Part shown: in pieces, positions 20,346-28,737 of the stretch
How positions within the stretch are numbered: the first letter of the stretch is position 1
Layout: each line of letters opens with the position of its first letter
NCBI RefSeq assembly: GCF_005491425.1
Contig: NZ_CP028083.1
Coordinates: 3,038,001-3,102,000 of the forward strand
Source: Lysinibacillus sp. SGAir0095
Lineage (GTDB): Bacteria > Bacillota > Bacilli > Bacillales_A > Planococcaceae
Length of the DNA: 64,000 nt
Direction of reading: 5' to 3'
Translations under genes and position numbers: made by a program
Notes under the pieces: generated by a model
What the model saw: only the letters and a program-made list of their open reading frames with translations
Database searches by the model: none
Told to the model about the DNA's origin: nothing

Positions 20346-21089
20346 CTAATAGCTTAATCTTTTTTTCAAGCCTCTTAAGTTAAATTGTAGAAGCAATTGA
20401 CTAATAGGAGATGTTGAGACGTAGCCTGAGAAGACCGTTACCATCTTCCCTCCAAAGTTTTCTTTTAGTTCTTCTAAAAGAGTCGAATCCTTAATATCAC
20501 CAAAATCATAAATTCGATATCCTTGCATTCCAAAATACTTCATATTATCCCAGCATAAAAAATAATTTGCACTTTTACTTAATTTGTCCGATTGTAATGC
20601 TTGTCCATTATCATATAACGCCATGACCATTTCTTTACCAGTAACATAAACCCGATAATATTCGGTATCTTTATGTTCATTTTCAATTTTGGTAATAACT
20701 AGGCCACCTTGGTCCCGTAAGAGCTTTAGTGTTTGCAAGTCAAACCTGTTCAGTTTTCTTGCTTCCTTTTGTATAGCATTTGAATTATATAATTGTTGAA
20801 ATTCTTCAATATCTTGATCAGATGGATGATCAAACCTTGTAATTGTCCAGTTCTCTTCCTGGATCTCATCTAACAAATTAATAACGTGATCGGACATTCG
20901 ATTATATAGAGTAGACTCACCATTTCTTAAATTTATATGGACGGTTTTCTTTGCCTGTAGTTTACGACTTGGTTTTAATACATGAGTATAACAAATAATT
21001 TTCGGTTCATATCGACTACCATATTTTGATTCTTGGAAAAAAACTTGATTAAATGGCAGAGCAAATAATTTTCTACTGATTTGCAGCAT
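20346..21089 (-). CDS. GNAT/FemAB-like acyltransferase, function unknown
   Basis: The 247-residue cytoplasmic protein has a C-terminal half (YRVYVTGKEMVMALYD, FLCWDNMKYFGMQGYRIYDFGD) that looks like the FemAB/GNAT fold used to transfer amino acids or acyl groups. The N-terminal part is not recognised. AAGGAG precedes the start. It stands alone, with 500 bases of non-coding DNA upstream. The family assignment rests on motif resemblance only. Confidence 0.5.
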   Translation of the reverse strand: MLQISRKLFALPFNQVFFQESKYGSRYEPKIICYTHVLKPSRKLQAKKTVHINLRNGESTLYNRMSDHVINLLDEIQEENWTITRFDHPSDQDIEEFQQLYNSNAIQKEARKLNRFDLQTLKLLRDQGGLVITKIENEHKDTEYYRVYVTGKEMVMALYDNGQALQSDKLSKSANYFLCWDNMKYFGMQGYRIYDFGDIKDSTLLEELKENFGGKMVTVFSGYVSTSPISQLLLQFNLRGLKKRLSY

Positions 21090-21564
21090 TGACTACACTC
21101 CTTCGATCATCTATTTTCTGAACATTCCCGTGAAAGTTATCTATTATTTTTTATATTATTTTCATTTTAAAAATATGCATTTTAATTATTACTAGTTTCA
21201 CTATCCATGGAGCCATAAGTTATTTTCTCATTATATTTTTATTTTAAGATAACAATCACCTTTTTATTTTCCAACGAAATATTTCCTTGGTAATAAATGA
21301 CTATCTGCATAACGCTAGATAAAATGAAACTTTATCTTATGAAAACAAAATGAATCTCAATTCCTTGATGTTTTAAAAAAATAATTTAATGCACGTGCAA
21401 AATTAAATACAATAGACAAGATTTTCTCCTAACTCTCCTTTCTAAAATCTCCATATCAGTTTAAATACTAGAGTAAATTAATAGTTTCTAATCTTGCTTT
21501 CATTTACCTAATTATTGACAACAAACTTCATTTATAATCCTAAAAAGGAAATAAATGTTTAAAA
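21090..21564. other. Gene-free interval
   Basis: About 475 very AT-rich bases between the GNAT-like gene and the ubiB terminator. I see no open frame with a ribosome site, no RNA motif and no clear repeats. Confidence 0.6.
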
Positions 21565-21594
21565 CAAAAAAACCCTTCTCTAAAAAGAAAAGGG
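21565..21594 (-). terminator. Terminator after the UbiB-like gene
   Basis: CCCTTCTC and GAAAAGGG (one mismatch) form a hairpin followed on the minus strand by a run of T residues. Confidence 0.75.
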
Positions 21595-21600
21595 CAACTT

Positions 21601-23589
21601 CTATTCAATTTGTTTCATATCTCGGATTGCTTGAATTGATAGACGAACGAGTAAAATAGCACATAAAAACAGACCAAAATATGCGGCGATATTTAAATAA
21701 ATAGCATATGCTGTGTGAACTACTTGAGAGATGGCAAGTAAGGCAACTGAAATTACGCCAAACGTAATGCCGACAAAGAGTAGTACGAATCTAGAAAACA
21801 GCTGGGTAATGAATTTTGAGTTGTTCTTATCGGAGAAAATATCGTGATGCAAGATGACCTTTCCATCCTCAACTCGTTTAAACAGCTGGTCAACCCTGCG
21901 AGGAATTTTCCGCAGATTTGGCAAGAGTAATGCTAATTCCTCTTCCATTCTTTCTTTTGTTGCAAGTGGTTCTTTGAAAGGCTTTTTCAATGTTAGCTTT
22001 AAGAAACTACTCGAAAAGATTTTAGCCTCCTCAAAGATGTTAAAGTTACGGTCAATGATCCGCAATGTACCATCTAATGTAACAATGACCCTCAATGCCA
22101 GACTGACAGACGGATAGAATTGCAATCCAAAATCCCGTATCACCGAGAAAATCGAGTAAACAATCTCGTCTGTTCGAATTCTTTCTACATACGAAATCTT
22201 CAATAGGATTTGACTAATAGCTTGTTCCAATTCTCCACGGTCGACATCATTCCGCTTCTTGACCAATAGCGATATACCGTCATATAGAATCGAAGCGTCA
22301 CTTTTTTGGACACCAATGAAAAATAACTTTAACCCTTCTTGCTGTGAAGCAGATAATCGGCAAACTGCTCCAAAGTCTAATAAAGTGATTTCTTTTGTTG
22401 CACTATCATAATAAATATTCCCAGGATGTGGATCGGCATGGAAGATTCCTGAAACTAAGGCTTGTTCCAAATAGGAAAAAAGTAAAGTTTCCGCGATATC
22501 ATGACGACTCGTCACTCTTTCTTGAGGTAAATTAGCGACACTTACACCTTGAGCTAAGTCCATCACTAAGATATTTTCATTGCTAAATTCCTCATAAACC
22601 TTGGGAATATTTACTCTTAAATCACTTTTCTCCATAACATTACTGATTTGCGTCATATTGCGAGCTTCTATATTAAAGTCAATCTCTTCCCTTAAGGAAG
22701 ACGCAAACCCTTCAGCTAAATCTCGAAAGCCTAAACTTTCTGCCCATTGTGATTTACTTGTAATCCAATTGGCAAATTCGATTAGGATACTTAAATCTTC
22801 GCGCATAATATCTTTTACATCTGGACGTAATAGCTTAACTACAACTTGTTCATTCGTTTTTCGTAATACCGCTTTATGTACCTGGCCAATAGAGGCAGCT
22901 GCAACTGGTGTTATATTAAAATAGGAAAATACTTCATCTACTTCACCACGCAGATTTTGTTTTAGAATTTCATGTACTTGATTCTCAGATAATGTATTGA
23001 CATTTTGTTGCAATTTCTCAAGTTCTTCTATAAATATTGGCGAAAATAATTCTTTTCGGGTTGACAGTACTTGCCCAAATTTAATAAAAATCCCACCGCA
23101 TTGCTCAAGTGTTTCACGTAATGCTACTGCCAACTCACGGTCAGAATCACGATTCCTAGCATATTTCACCGTTCTTGTAATCCCGTTTGTGACAGCAATT
23201 TTGACTACAGTCCGTAATCTTTTTTGGTGTCGCCAATAGCCAAGTAATTTTTTGAAAAAGGATTTTTTTCCATTGTGCCTGCCTGATTTTTCATCAAATG
23301 CAATCGGATCAAAAAGTTCAAATAATAAATAGATCAGCATGGAAATGAGTAGCATACTGCCAATCCACAATAGAGTCGTAACATTGACAACACTATTAAC
23401 CGTATCAAAAGAATATTCTTTCCCCTTTAGGTACGTATACCAGTAGATGAAGGTTGTAGAAGTAACACTTATGACAACCGACAAGACTCGTTTAAAAAGA
23501 TTGACGTTCGCTCCTATCAATCGACCACTTATAAAAAAAGTAAAAACGGCCACGAGTAATATTAGAAGGATTGGTTTAATAATTGTCAT
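21601..23589 (-). CDS. AarF/UbiB (ABC1) family atypical kinase
   Basis: The 662-residue protein has two N-terminal membrane segments plus a third near residue 80, the UbiB kinase core, and two C-terminal membrane helices (residues 600-655). The core shows the family KxGQ motif (IFIKFGQVLSTR), the alanine-rich loop AAASIGQVHKA, HADPHPGN and DFG in LLDFGAV. UbiB proteins are ATPases linked to isoprenoid quinone or lipid handling. The specific role in menaquinone-using Bacillales is not settled. Confidence 0.88.
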   Translation of the reverse strand: MTIIKPILLILLVAVFTFFISGRLIGANVNLFKRVLSVVISVTSTTFIYWYTYLKGKEYSFDTVNSVVNVTTLLWIGSMLLISMLIYLLFELFDPIAFDEKSGRHNGKKSFFKKLLGYWRHQKRLRTVVKIAVTNGITRTVKYARNRDSDRELAVALRETLEQCGGIFIKFGQVLSTRKELFSPIFIEELEKLQQNVNTLSENQVHEILKQNLRGEVDEVFSYFNITPVAAASIGQVHKAVLRKTNEQVVVKLLRPDVKDIMREDLSILIEFANWITSKSQWAESLGFRDLAEGFASSLREEIDFNIEARNMTQISNVMEKSDLRVNIPKVYEEFSNENILVMDLAQGVSVANLPQERVTSRHDIAETLLFSYLEQALVSGIFHADPHPGNIYYDSATKEITLLDFGAVCRLSASQQEGLKLFFIGVQKSDASILYDGISLLVKKRNDVDRGELEQAISQILLKISYVERIRTDEIVYSIFSVIRDFGLQFYPSVSLALRVIVTLDGTLRIIDRNFNIFEEAKIFSSSFLKLTLKKPFKEPLATKERMEEELALLLPNLRKIPRRVDQLFKRVEDGKVILHHDIFSDKNNSKFITQLFSRFVLLFVGITFGVISVALLAISQVVHTAYAIYLNIAAYFGLFLCAILLVRLSIQAIRDMKQIE

Positions 23590-23619
23590 TCCCTACACTC
23601 GCTTTCTCTCTGTCAATTT

Positions 23620-24066
23620 CTACTGTGCGATCTTGCAATCTACAGTAATTTCTACATTCCCTTTTAACGCTTTACTAATCATGCAGGTTTCTTCTGCTTT
23701 TAGGGCTAATCTTCTAGCAATACGTTTATTTGAATCGCTACCATCTTGCAGGAAAATCTCGATATGATGAATGATTTGTTTATATGTAAAAATATTATTT
23801 TCCACCTGAACAATTCCATCTGATTGAAGAACTAAACGAGCTTTAACATTTGAACGTTCCAGCATCGCAGCCAACGAAATGATATAACAGCTAGCTGCTG
23901 CACTTAAAAGTAATTCGTCGGGATTCGTTCCTATACCGGGACCATCCATCTCGCGTGGGATTGATATCGTGGATTTTAGATTCTCGCAGTGTATTTCACT
24001 CGAATCATTTCTTCCACCATCCCAGCTTGTTTGAAGCTTAAAAATATGTTCAACTTTATTAGACAT
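23620..24066 (-). CDS. OsmC-family peroxiredoxin-like protein
   Basis: This 148-residue OsmC/Ohr-fold protein has the two conserved cysteines in AAASCYIIS and AEETCMISKA. Relatives reduce organic hydroperoxides. The subgroup with PREMDGPGIGTNPDELLL is usually annotated as SACOL1771-type. The ATG at 24066 lies six bases after GAGGTGG, so an upstream GTG is not used. It lies 30 bases upstream of the ubiB-like gene on the same strand and may be co-transcribed with it. Confidence 0.85.
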   Translation of the reverse strand: MSNKVEHIFKLQTSWDGGRNDSSEIHCENLKSTISIPREMDGPGIGTNPDELLLSAAASCYIISLAAMLERSNVKARLVLQSDGIVQVENNIFTYKQIIHHIEIFLQDGSDSNKRIARRLALKAEETCMISKALKGNVEITVDCKIAQ

Positions 24067-24221
24067 TTCCTTCCACCTCACTCTCCTAACTATACCATTT
24101 CTACACGATAGGATGAAAACTAAAAACTATAATTCCGGAGAAATGAAAAAAAGGACCCACCTAAGTGAATCCTAACCCATTACTGCTCTATCTTGATATG
24201 CTGAGAAGTTACTGTGCTCTA

Positions 24222-24995
24222 CTAAAAATCCAACTCTATAGTTTTTGTTGTTAACTCTGTCATTAAGCCAACTGAGTGTATGGTAATCTCTTTTGAACCT
24301 ATTGTGAACACGACTCCGTGAAGTTGGCCTCTTTCAAAGATGGCCCCTCCACCATCTATTCCTAGCTTCCTTTGGCAAGATGAAATCCAGATGTCACTTG
24401 ATTTATCTTCATTTAATAGAACTGTCGGTGTGTGTCCAAATACGACAATTTCTTTTGCTTTATGTGGGACATTATAAAACTCTTCTCGAATCCAATAAAA
24501 ATCCTCTTCCTTTGTATCTCGGAAATTCTCTACAACAGAAGAAATTCCTGCATGCACAAATAGGAAGGGTCCCCATAAATAAAAACGTCTTAACCCCTTC
24601 ACAAACTCAATAATCTTAGAATGCTCTTTTTGAATTTTAGCTGTCATCTCTTTTACAGAAAAATTTGTTGTGGCAATATTAAAAGCGGGATCATTGTAAA
24701 AACTTTGAACAGTAGCTGCTCCCCCAACCTTTGGATTAAAATAATATTCGGATACCTCTTCTGGTTTATCAAGCCACCCCAAAAATAATTGCTCATGATT
24801 TCCACTCAAGGTCACCACATCATAATCCTGTGCTAGTTGGATGACTTTTTGTAATACCCTTAAACTCTCTGGTCCCCGATCTACATAATCCCCAAGGAAA
24901 ACTAGTTGTTCTTCCTCCGGATTCCATTTGGTTAAAAGGGATTCCAGCAAACTGTAACAACCATGTATATCACCAATTACGAAAACCTTATCCAA
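24222..24995 (-). CDS. PPP-family metallophosphatase
   Basis: The 257-residue protein has all three phosphoprotein-phosphatase signatures: GDIHGCY (8-14), GDYVDRG (35-41) and SGNHEQ (about 66-71). A histidine follows in VVFGHTP near the C terminus. Relatives include PrpE/ApaH-type symmetrical dinucleotide hydrolases and bacterial Ser/Thr phosphatases. The sequence alone does not decide between them. It is cytoplasmic and stands alone. Confidence 0.88.
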   Translation of the reverse strand: MDKVFVIGDIHGCYSLLESLLTKWNPEEEQLVFLGDYVDRGPESLRVLQKVIQLAQDYDVVTLSGNHEQLFLGWLDKPEEVSEYYFNPKVGGAATVQSFYNDPAFNIATTNFSVKEMTAKIQKEHSKIIEFVKGLRRFYLWGPFLFVHAGISSVVENFRDTKEEDFYWIREEFYNVPHKAKEIVVFGHTPTVLLNEDKSSDIWISSCQRKLGIDGGGAIFERGQLHGVVFTIGSKEITIHSVGLMTELTTKTIELDF

Positions 24996-25255
24996 TTACA
25001 CACACCCCATTTACATAAACAAACTTCTTACTCATTGTTAGATAAACTTAAAAAGCTAATTTTTGTCTCATTATTCATTCTATTCATACTATATCATATT
25101 CAGTTGGAAAATTTTTTATATCTATAAGAAAAGGAGTTTTCTGCATATTTAAGAAGAAAATTTGATATTCTTTAACTTATTCCCTTTCTATAAGCTTCAT
25201 TAGGCATAATAATCTACCTGATTTTTAAAGTAATATTTCTTTTTTTATTTATCTC

Positions 25256-25284
25256 TAGACAATCCTGTAATTACCTTGTATAAT
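25256..25284 (+). promoter_or_regulatory. Sigma-A promoter of the cold-shock gene
   Basis: TAGACA (25256-25261), a 17-base spacer and a perfect TATAAT (25279-25284). A start near 25291 would give a leader of about 145 bases before the cold-shock coding region. Confidence 0.7.
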
Positions 25285-25320
25285 AAAGCTTATAATAATT
25301 ATATTGCTTCATATCTAATG

Positions 25321-25386
25321 AATTCACATGTTACAAAAAGTAATCGTGAACGTTCGGTACTTTTTGTAATGTGTGAATTTTTTTAT
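25321..25386 (+). terminator. Leader hairpin with T run upstream of csp
   Basis: A 22-base stem (25321-25342 with 25358-25379; 20 Watson-Crick and 2 G-U pairs) encloses a loop holding GAACGTTC. Seven T residues follow directly, ending about 50 bases before the csp start. It reads as an intrinsic terminator or attenuator inside the leader. Confidence 0.75.
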
Positions 25387-25436
25387 AGTTTTTGAAGTAA
25401 TTGGTTATTGATTAAATTTTTTGGAGGTCTATTAAT

Positions 25437-25637
25437 ATGACACAAGGTACAGTAAAATGGTTTAACTCAGAAAAAGGTTTTGGATTTATCGAAGTTGAAG
25501 GTGGAAACGATGTATTCGTACACTTCTCTGCAATCCAAGGCGACGGTTTCAAAACTTTAGAAGAAGGTCAAAAAGTTGAATTCTCAGTTGAAGAAGGAAA
25601 CCGTGGACCACAAGCTTCTAACGTAACTAAACTTTAA
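25437..25637 (+). CDS. Cold-shock protein, CspA/CspB family
   Basis: This 66-residue single-domain OB-fold protein has RNP1 KGFGFI and RNP2 VFVHF. It binds single-stranded RNA/DNA and acts as an RNA chaperone, melting structures at low temperature. GGAGG precedes the ATG. The leader contains a promoter and a strong terminator-like hairpin (25321-25386), so expression may be controlled by attenuation. It could be named cspB, C or D; the paralogue cannot be decided here. Confidence 0.95.
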   Translation: MTQGTVKWFNSEKGFGFIEVEGGNDVFVHFSAIQGDGFKTLEEGQKVEFSVEEGNRGPQASNVTKL

Positions 25638-25648
25638 TTTGAAGCTCA

Positions 25649-25685
25649 AAGGGCAATCTCTATTAAGAGGTTGCCCTTTTTTCAA
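25649..25685 (+). terminator. Terminator after csp
   Basis: AAGGGCAA and TTGCCCTT flank an inner TCTCT/AAGAG(G) stem and are followed by a T run. It lies tail to tail with the EAL-domain gene and may serve both directions. Confidence 0.85.
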
Positions 25686-27259
25686 TTGAATATTTGCTTG
25701 ATTAAACTGTAATACCCCGACTGCGTTTCACATTGTAGAGTGTTTTTCTCCAGGCGGTTACAATTATTAATAATTCTCTCAAAATTATTGGGTCTACTGA
25801 TTAAATAGCCTTGTACCGCATCACATTCACTATTCACTAAATAATTGAATTGCTCCATTGTTTCTACTCCCTCAGCTACCACATTTAGATTTAAATGCTT
25901 TGCCATGGAAATAATCAGGTCCACTAAAGGTTCATGCTCGCTTTCACTCATATTATTGACAAAATCCCGATCAATTTTTAAACAATCAATTGGTAAGTCC
26001 TTTAAATAAGAAAGGGATGAATAGCCTTTTCCAAAATCGTCTAAAGCAATCGTGACACCTAATGCTTTTAGATCATGAAGGATTGGCAATAAAAAGTTTT
26101 TATCCATTGTCATTGTTTCCGTGATTTCCAGCTGTAAGCTTGCTGGTGGCAATTTTGTTTCTTCTAAAATGGAACTCACTACTTGAACAAAGTTTTCATG
26201 GAAAAGCTGGCGAAGAGAAAGATTCACAGCAACATTCACAGGCTGCCCCAAGGTTTCCTGCAGTACTTTTGTTTGTTTACAGGCTGTTTCCAGAACCCAT
26301 TTCCCTATAGGAACAATCAATCCTGATTCTTCTGCTATCGGAATAAACGCAGAAGGTGGAATCAGACCTTTTTTAGGATGATTCCAACGCACAAGAGCTT
26401 CCATCGAGATATCATGCTTTGTTTTTAATTTTAACTGTGGTTGATATTGAAGAAATAATTCATTATTTTGAATGGCTTTATATAAATCATTTTCTAACAT
26501 CAGCTGTTCTTCTCGTATACATGACATTGCTGGCTCATAAAAAATACATTGTTCAGGAACCTTTCTCGCTTCATACATAGCAAATTGAGCACATTTAATA
26601 AGGTCCTCTGCATTTTTTGCATTCTCAGGGTAATAGGCACATCCTATATTGACTGTAATGTTAAGAGAAAAGTGCTGGATGCAAAACGGTTGCTCCATCA
26701 ATTCCATTAGCTGTTTACACAGAGTAAGAAAAGCTTCCTTTTCATTTTTTCTATCACTTAAGATGACAAATTGATCTTCTTTCAATTTCCCGATAATATA
26801 GTCTGGAAATTGATTCTGCAATCTTTCTGTGATTAGTTCAAGCATACGATTTGTATAAAAAGAACCTAAAGAGCTTTTAATGGTAGTTAAGCGATCTACT
26901 TCAAATACCAATAGTGCTTTGTCTGAGATACTAATTTCTAAATTCTTATAAATTTTTTCTATTAAATAACGTTCATTAGGAAGCTTTGTAACTTCATCAT
27001 AATAAGACATAAAATACTTCTCTTTTTCTGAAACAGTTAATTTTTGTTCCGCTTCACGTAAAGTTTTTATCGTATCTTCATAAATGAATTTTACACAAGT
27101 TGCTAAATAGAACAGTATCATAATCACAATTGAAAAAAATATATTATTGGAAAGTGAATTCTCTTTAGAAAAAATAAGAATACTTACAAAAGCTAGGAAT
27201 ATTAAGCCAAGCGCTACATATACTATATTTTTCCGATGCAGGTAAGAATAAATATTCAT
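25682..27259 (-). CDS. EAL-domain c-di-GMP phosphodiesterase with degenerate GGDEF
   Basis: The protein has 525 residues from the ATG at 27259, six bases after GGGGGG. Two N-terminal membrane helices (about residues 10-28 and 39-57) are followed by a GGDEF-fold domain. Its signature is replaced by LKEDQF, so cyclase activity is unlikely. The C-terminal EAL domain looks intact: [10 protein letters not shown], the Mg-binding [16 protein letters not shown] and AEGVETMEQ. It should hydrolyse c-di-GMP at the membrane. It lies directly downstream of the Rgg-like regulator on the same strand, and its ribosome site can pair with an upstream complement (27369-27378). Confidence 0.88.
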   Translation of the reverse strand: MNIYSYLHRKNIVYVALGLIFLAFVSILIFSKENSLSNNIFFSIVIMILFYLATCVKFIYEDTIKTLREAEQKLTVSEKEKYFMSYYDEVTKLPNERYLIEKIYKNLEISISDKALLVFEVDRLTTIKSSLGSFYTNRMLELITERLQNQFPDYIIGKLKEDQFVILSDRKNEKEAFLTLCKQLMELMEQPFCIQHFSLNITVNIGCAYYPENAKNAEDLIKCAQFAMYEARKVPEQCIFYEPAMSCIREEQLMLENDLYKAIQNNELFLQYQPQLKLKTKHDISMEALVRWNHPKKGLIPPSAFIPIAEESGLIVPIGKWVLETACKQTKVLQETLGQPVNVAVNLSLRQLFHENFVQVVSSILEETKLPPASLQLEITETMTMDKNFLLPILHDLKALGVTIALDDFGKGYSSLSYLKDLPIDCLKIDRDFVNNMSESEHEPLVDLIISMAKHLNLNVVAEGVETMEQFNYLVNSECDAVQGYLISRPNNFERIINNCNRLEKNTLQCETQSGYYSLIKQIFN

Positions 27260-27263
27260 CATC

Positions 27264-27378
27264 AACCCCCCATTTTTAAATCAAAATAACTAAATCATCC
27301 CAAGAACTTCTTAGGTATTTTGGAATGATAAAATTTTCTTAGTAGTTACTTTTTATTTAATCGTACTTATGGGGGGTT
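27264..27378 (-). promoter_or_regulatory. Possible ribosome-site-masking structure before the EAL gene
   Basis: In the transcript, AACCCCCCAT (27369-27378) is the exact 10-base complement of ATGGGGGGTT (27264-27273), which contains the Shine-Dalgarno of the EAL-domain gene. Between them, ATCATTCC/GGGATGAT and CCTAAG/CTTGGG can form inner stems. If formed, the structure would hide the ribosome site. Confidence 0.5.
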
Positions 27379-27398
27379 TTGATTTTTTGTACACTATT

Positions 27399-28289
27399 TT
27401 ATACTTCTTCAGTTATTGAATTTTTATTTTCAACTTTTTTCAATAATTCTTCTAAGTCCGCTTTATATTTCTGATAAATACTTTCATGTCCTAAGGTGTG
27501 AAAAATCGTGAATGCCCGGTTACATTTCTCTTTTCCTTGTGGGATGGAATTTTCAACTATATCGAGCATTCCTTCATAATAGATTATTAATGTTTGCTCG
27601 AAGAAATCAGAAACTTTCTTATAATATTTTTTGGTTGCATCCAAGACTATTTTCGAATACTGATAGCCCTCGTATTTAAAACTACATTCTAAAAGATTGA
27701 AGAATATATAACTTAGCATATTTTTATCCAAGTTTAAGCCTTTATATTTATCTGCACGATTTAATAAGTTCTTTGTCATTAAAAAAGCAGTTTCCGGGGG
27801 GAACAAGAGGATAAAATTATTCATAATAGCCAATTCATGATAGCACCACTCGTCCATACTTAATAAGTAATCTGTAATTTCCTTAATATATTCATCTTTA
27901 ACTTTAGATGAATCCAAGTCGTTCTCTATACAATGGCACAGTATATATAAATGCCTTAAGAAAATATCCCCATTCTTTTTATATTGCTCATTAACTCTGT
28001 TTTTAATTTTTGATATTTCTTCCATGTCATTGGCATAGTACAATTCGATTACTCTATTAAATTCATTCATTTTGGATGATTTAGTATAATCGTTTTTTAT
28101 GTAGAAAAATTCATTATAGGTAACATTACAATATTCTAGAATTTCTGTTAGTTTATCTGAGGAGATACTATTCTTACCAGATTCAATCCGCGCAATATAG
28201 GGACGCGTCATGCCAATCGCAGTCGCTAATTCTTGTTGAGTAATTTTTTTATTTGTACGGATATATTTTATAACCTGCCCTATTTCCAT
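27399..28289 (-). CDS. Rgg-like (RRNPP family) peptide-sensing regulator
   Basis: The 296-residue protein has an N-terminal Cro/XRE helix-turn-helix (ITQQELATAIGMTRPYIARIESGK, residues 16-39). A long all-helical C-terminal region of about 230 residues follows. It carries features of Rgg/GadR/MutR regulators, such as FFYIKNDY after the HTH and IFHTLGHESIYQKYKADL near the end. Regulators of this class bind small re-imported peptides. A 35-residue exported-peptide gene starts 111 bases away on the other strand, the arrangement seen for rgg-shp pairs in streptococci. GAGGGGG precedes the ATG. No peptide specificity can be read from the sequence. Confidence 0.75.
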   Translation of the reverse strand: MEIGQVIKYIRTNKKITQQELATAIGMTRPYIARIESGKNSISSDKLTEILEYCNVTYNEFFYIKNDYTKSSKMNEFNRVIELYYANDMEEISKIKNRVNEQYKKNGDIFLRHLYILCHCIENDLDSSKVKDEYIKEITDYLLSMDEWCYHELAIMNNFILLFPPETAFLMTKNLLNRADKYKGLNLDKNMLSYIFFNLLECSFKYEGYQYSKIVLDATKKYYKKVSDFFEQTLIIYYEGMLDIVENSIPQGKEKCNRAFTIFHTLGHESIYQKYKADLEELLKKVENKNSITEEV

Positions 28290-28308
28290 TATAAATCCCC
28301 CTCACTTT

Positions 28309-28330
28309 TATGTATAATATAGTTTACATA
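28309..28330. promoter_or_regulatory. Dyad between rgg-like gene and peptide gene
   Basis: TATGTA (28309-28314) and TACATA (28325-28330) form an inverted repeat centred in the divergent intergenic region. It overlaps TATAAT at 28313-28318. It is a candidate operator for the Rgg-like regulator; the match is short. Confidence 0.3.
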
Positions 28331-28400
28331 TTAACCTTATTTTAACTCTTTTTAGTACAATTTCATTATATTAAATATCTAAAGAAAGGAATGAAAAACT

Positions 28401-28508
28401 ATGAAAAAGACTTTTAATATCATTAAATTAACAGTAATAGCTACTGCAATTCTTATCTCTACTACTCCAGTAATTAAACCTATGGCTTGGTTAATAGGAT
28501 ACGAGTAA
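28401..28508 (+). CDS. Short exported peptide, candidate pheromone precursor
   Basis: The 35-residue frame begins MKKTFNIIKL, continues with a hydrophobic run (TVIATAILIS) and ends PMAWLIGYE. Two lysines and a hydrophobic core give it the look of a minimal signal peptide with a short C-terminal tail. AAAGGA lies ten bases before the ATG, and a hairpin with a T run follows at 28587-28612. It is divergent from the Rgg-like regulator. I infer that a C-terminal fragment is released and re-imported as a signal. Its homologues are unknown to me, and a plain small membrane peptide remains possible. Confidence 0.6.
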   Translation: MKKTFNIIKLTVIATAILISTTPVIKPMAWLIGYE

Positions 28509-28586
28509 TTAGCCATTATTTTTTATTCTATCTTTTATATTTTCCTTATGTTTTCTACCTTTTATCAACCAGTCTGTAATTGTTAT

Positions 28587-28612
28587 TCCTCCTTTTTCTG
28601 GAGGATTTTTTT
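28587..28612 (+). terminator. Terminator downstream of the peptide gene
   Basis: TCCTCC and GGAGGA form a six-base stem with a seven-base loop, followed by seven T residues. It gives the peptide gene its own short transcript. Confidence 0.65.
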
Positions 28613-28650
28613 ATTACTATAATTTTCCTTACCTTCATTATATATATAAC

Positions 28651-28689
28651 ATAAAAACCACGCTATCTAAATGCATAACGTGGTTTTTA
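28651..28689 (-). terminator. Terminator of the ferredoxin-NADP reductase gene
   Basis: AAAAACCACG pairs with CGTGGTTTTT over ten bases. The A/T ends make it usable from both directions. Confidence 0.8.
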
Positions 28690-28737
28690 TGTATATATAA
28701 CTGTATCTTCCTATCTTTTTGTTGATTAGTATTAGAG

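Noticed and set aside
27264-27378. c-di-GMP riboswitch upstream of the EAL gene
   Set aside because: The conserved GEMM core elements are not present; only simple complementarity to the ribosome site is seen.
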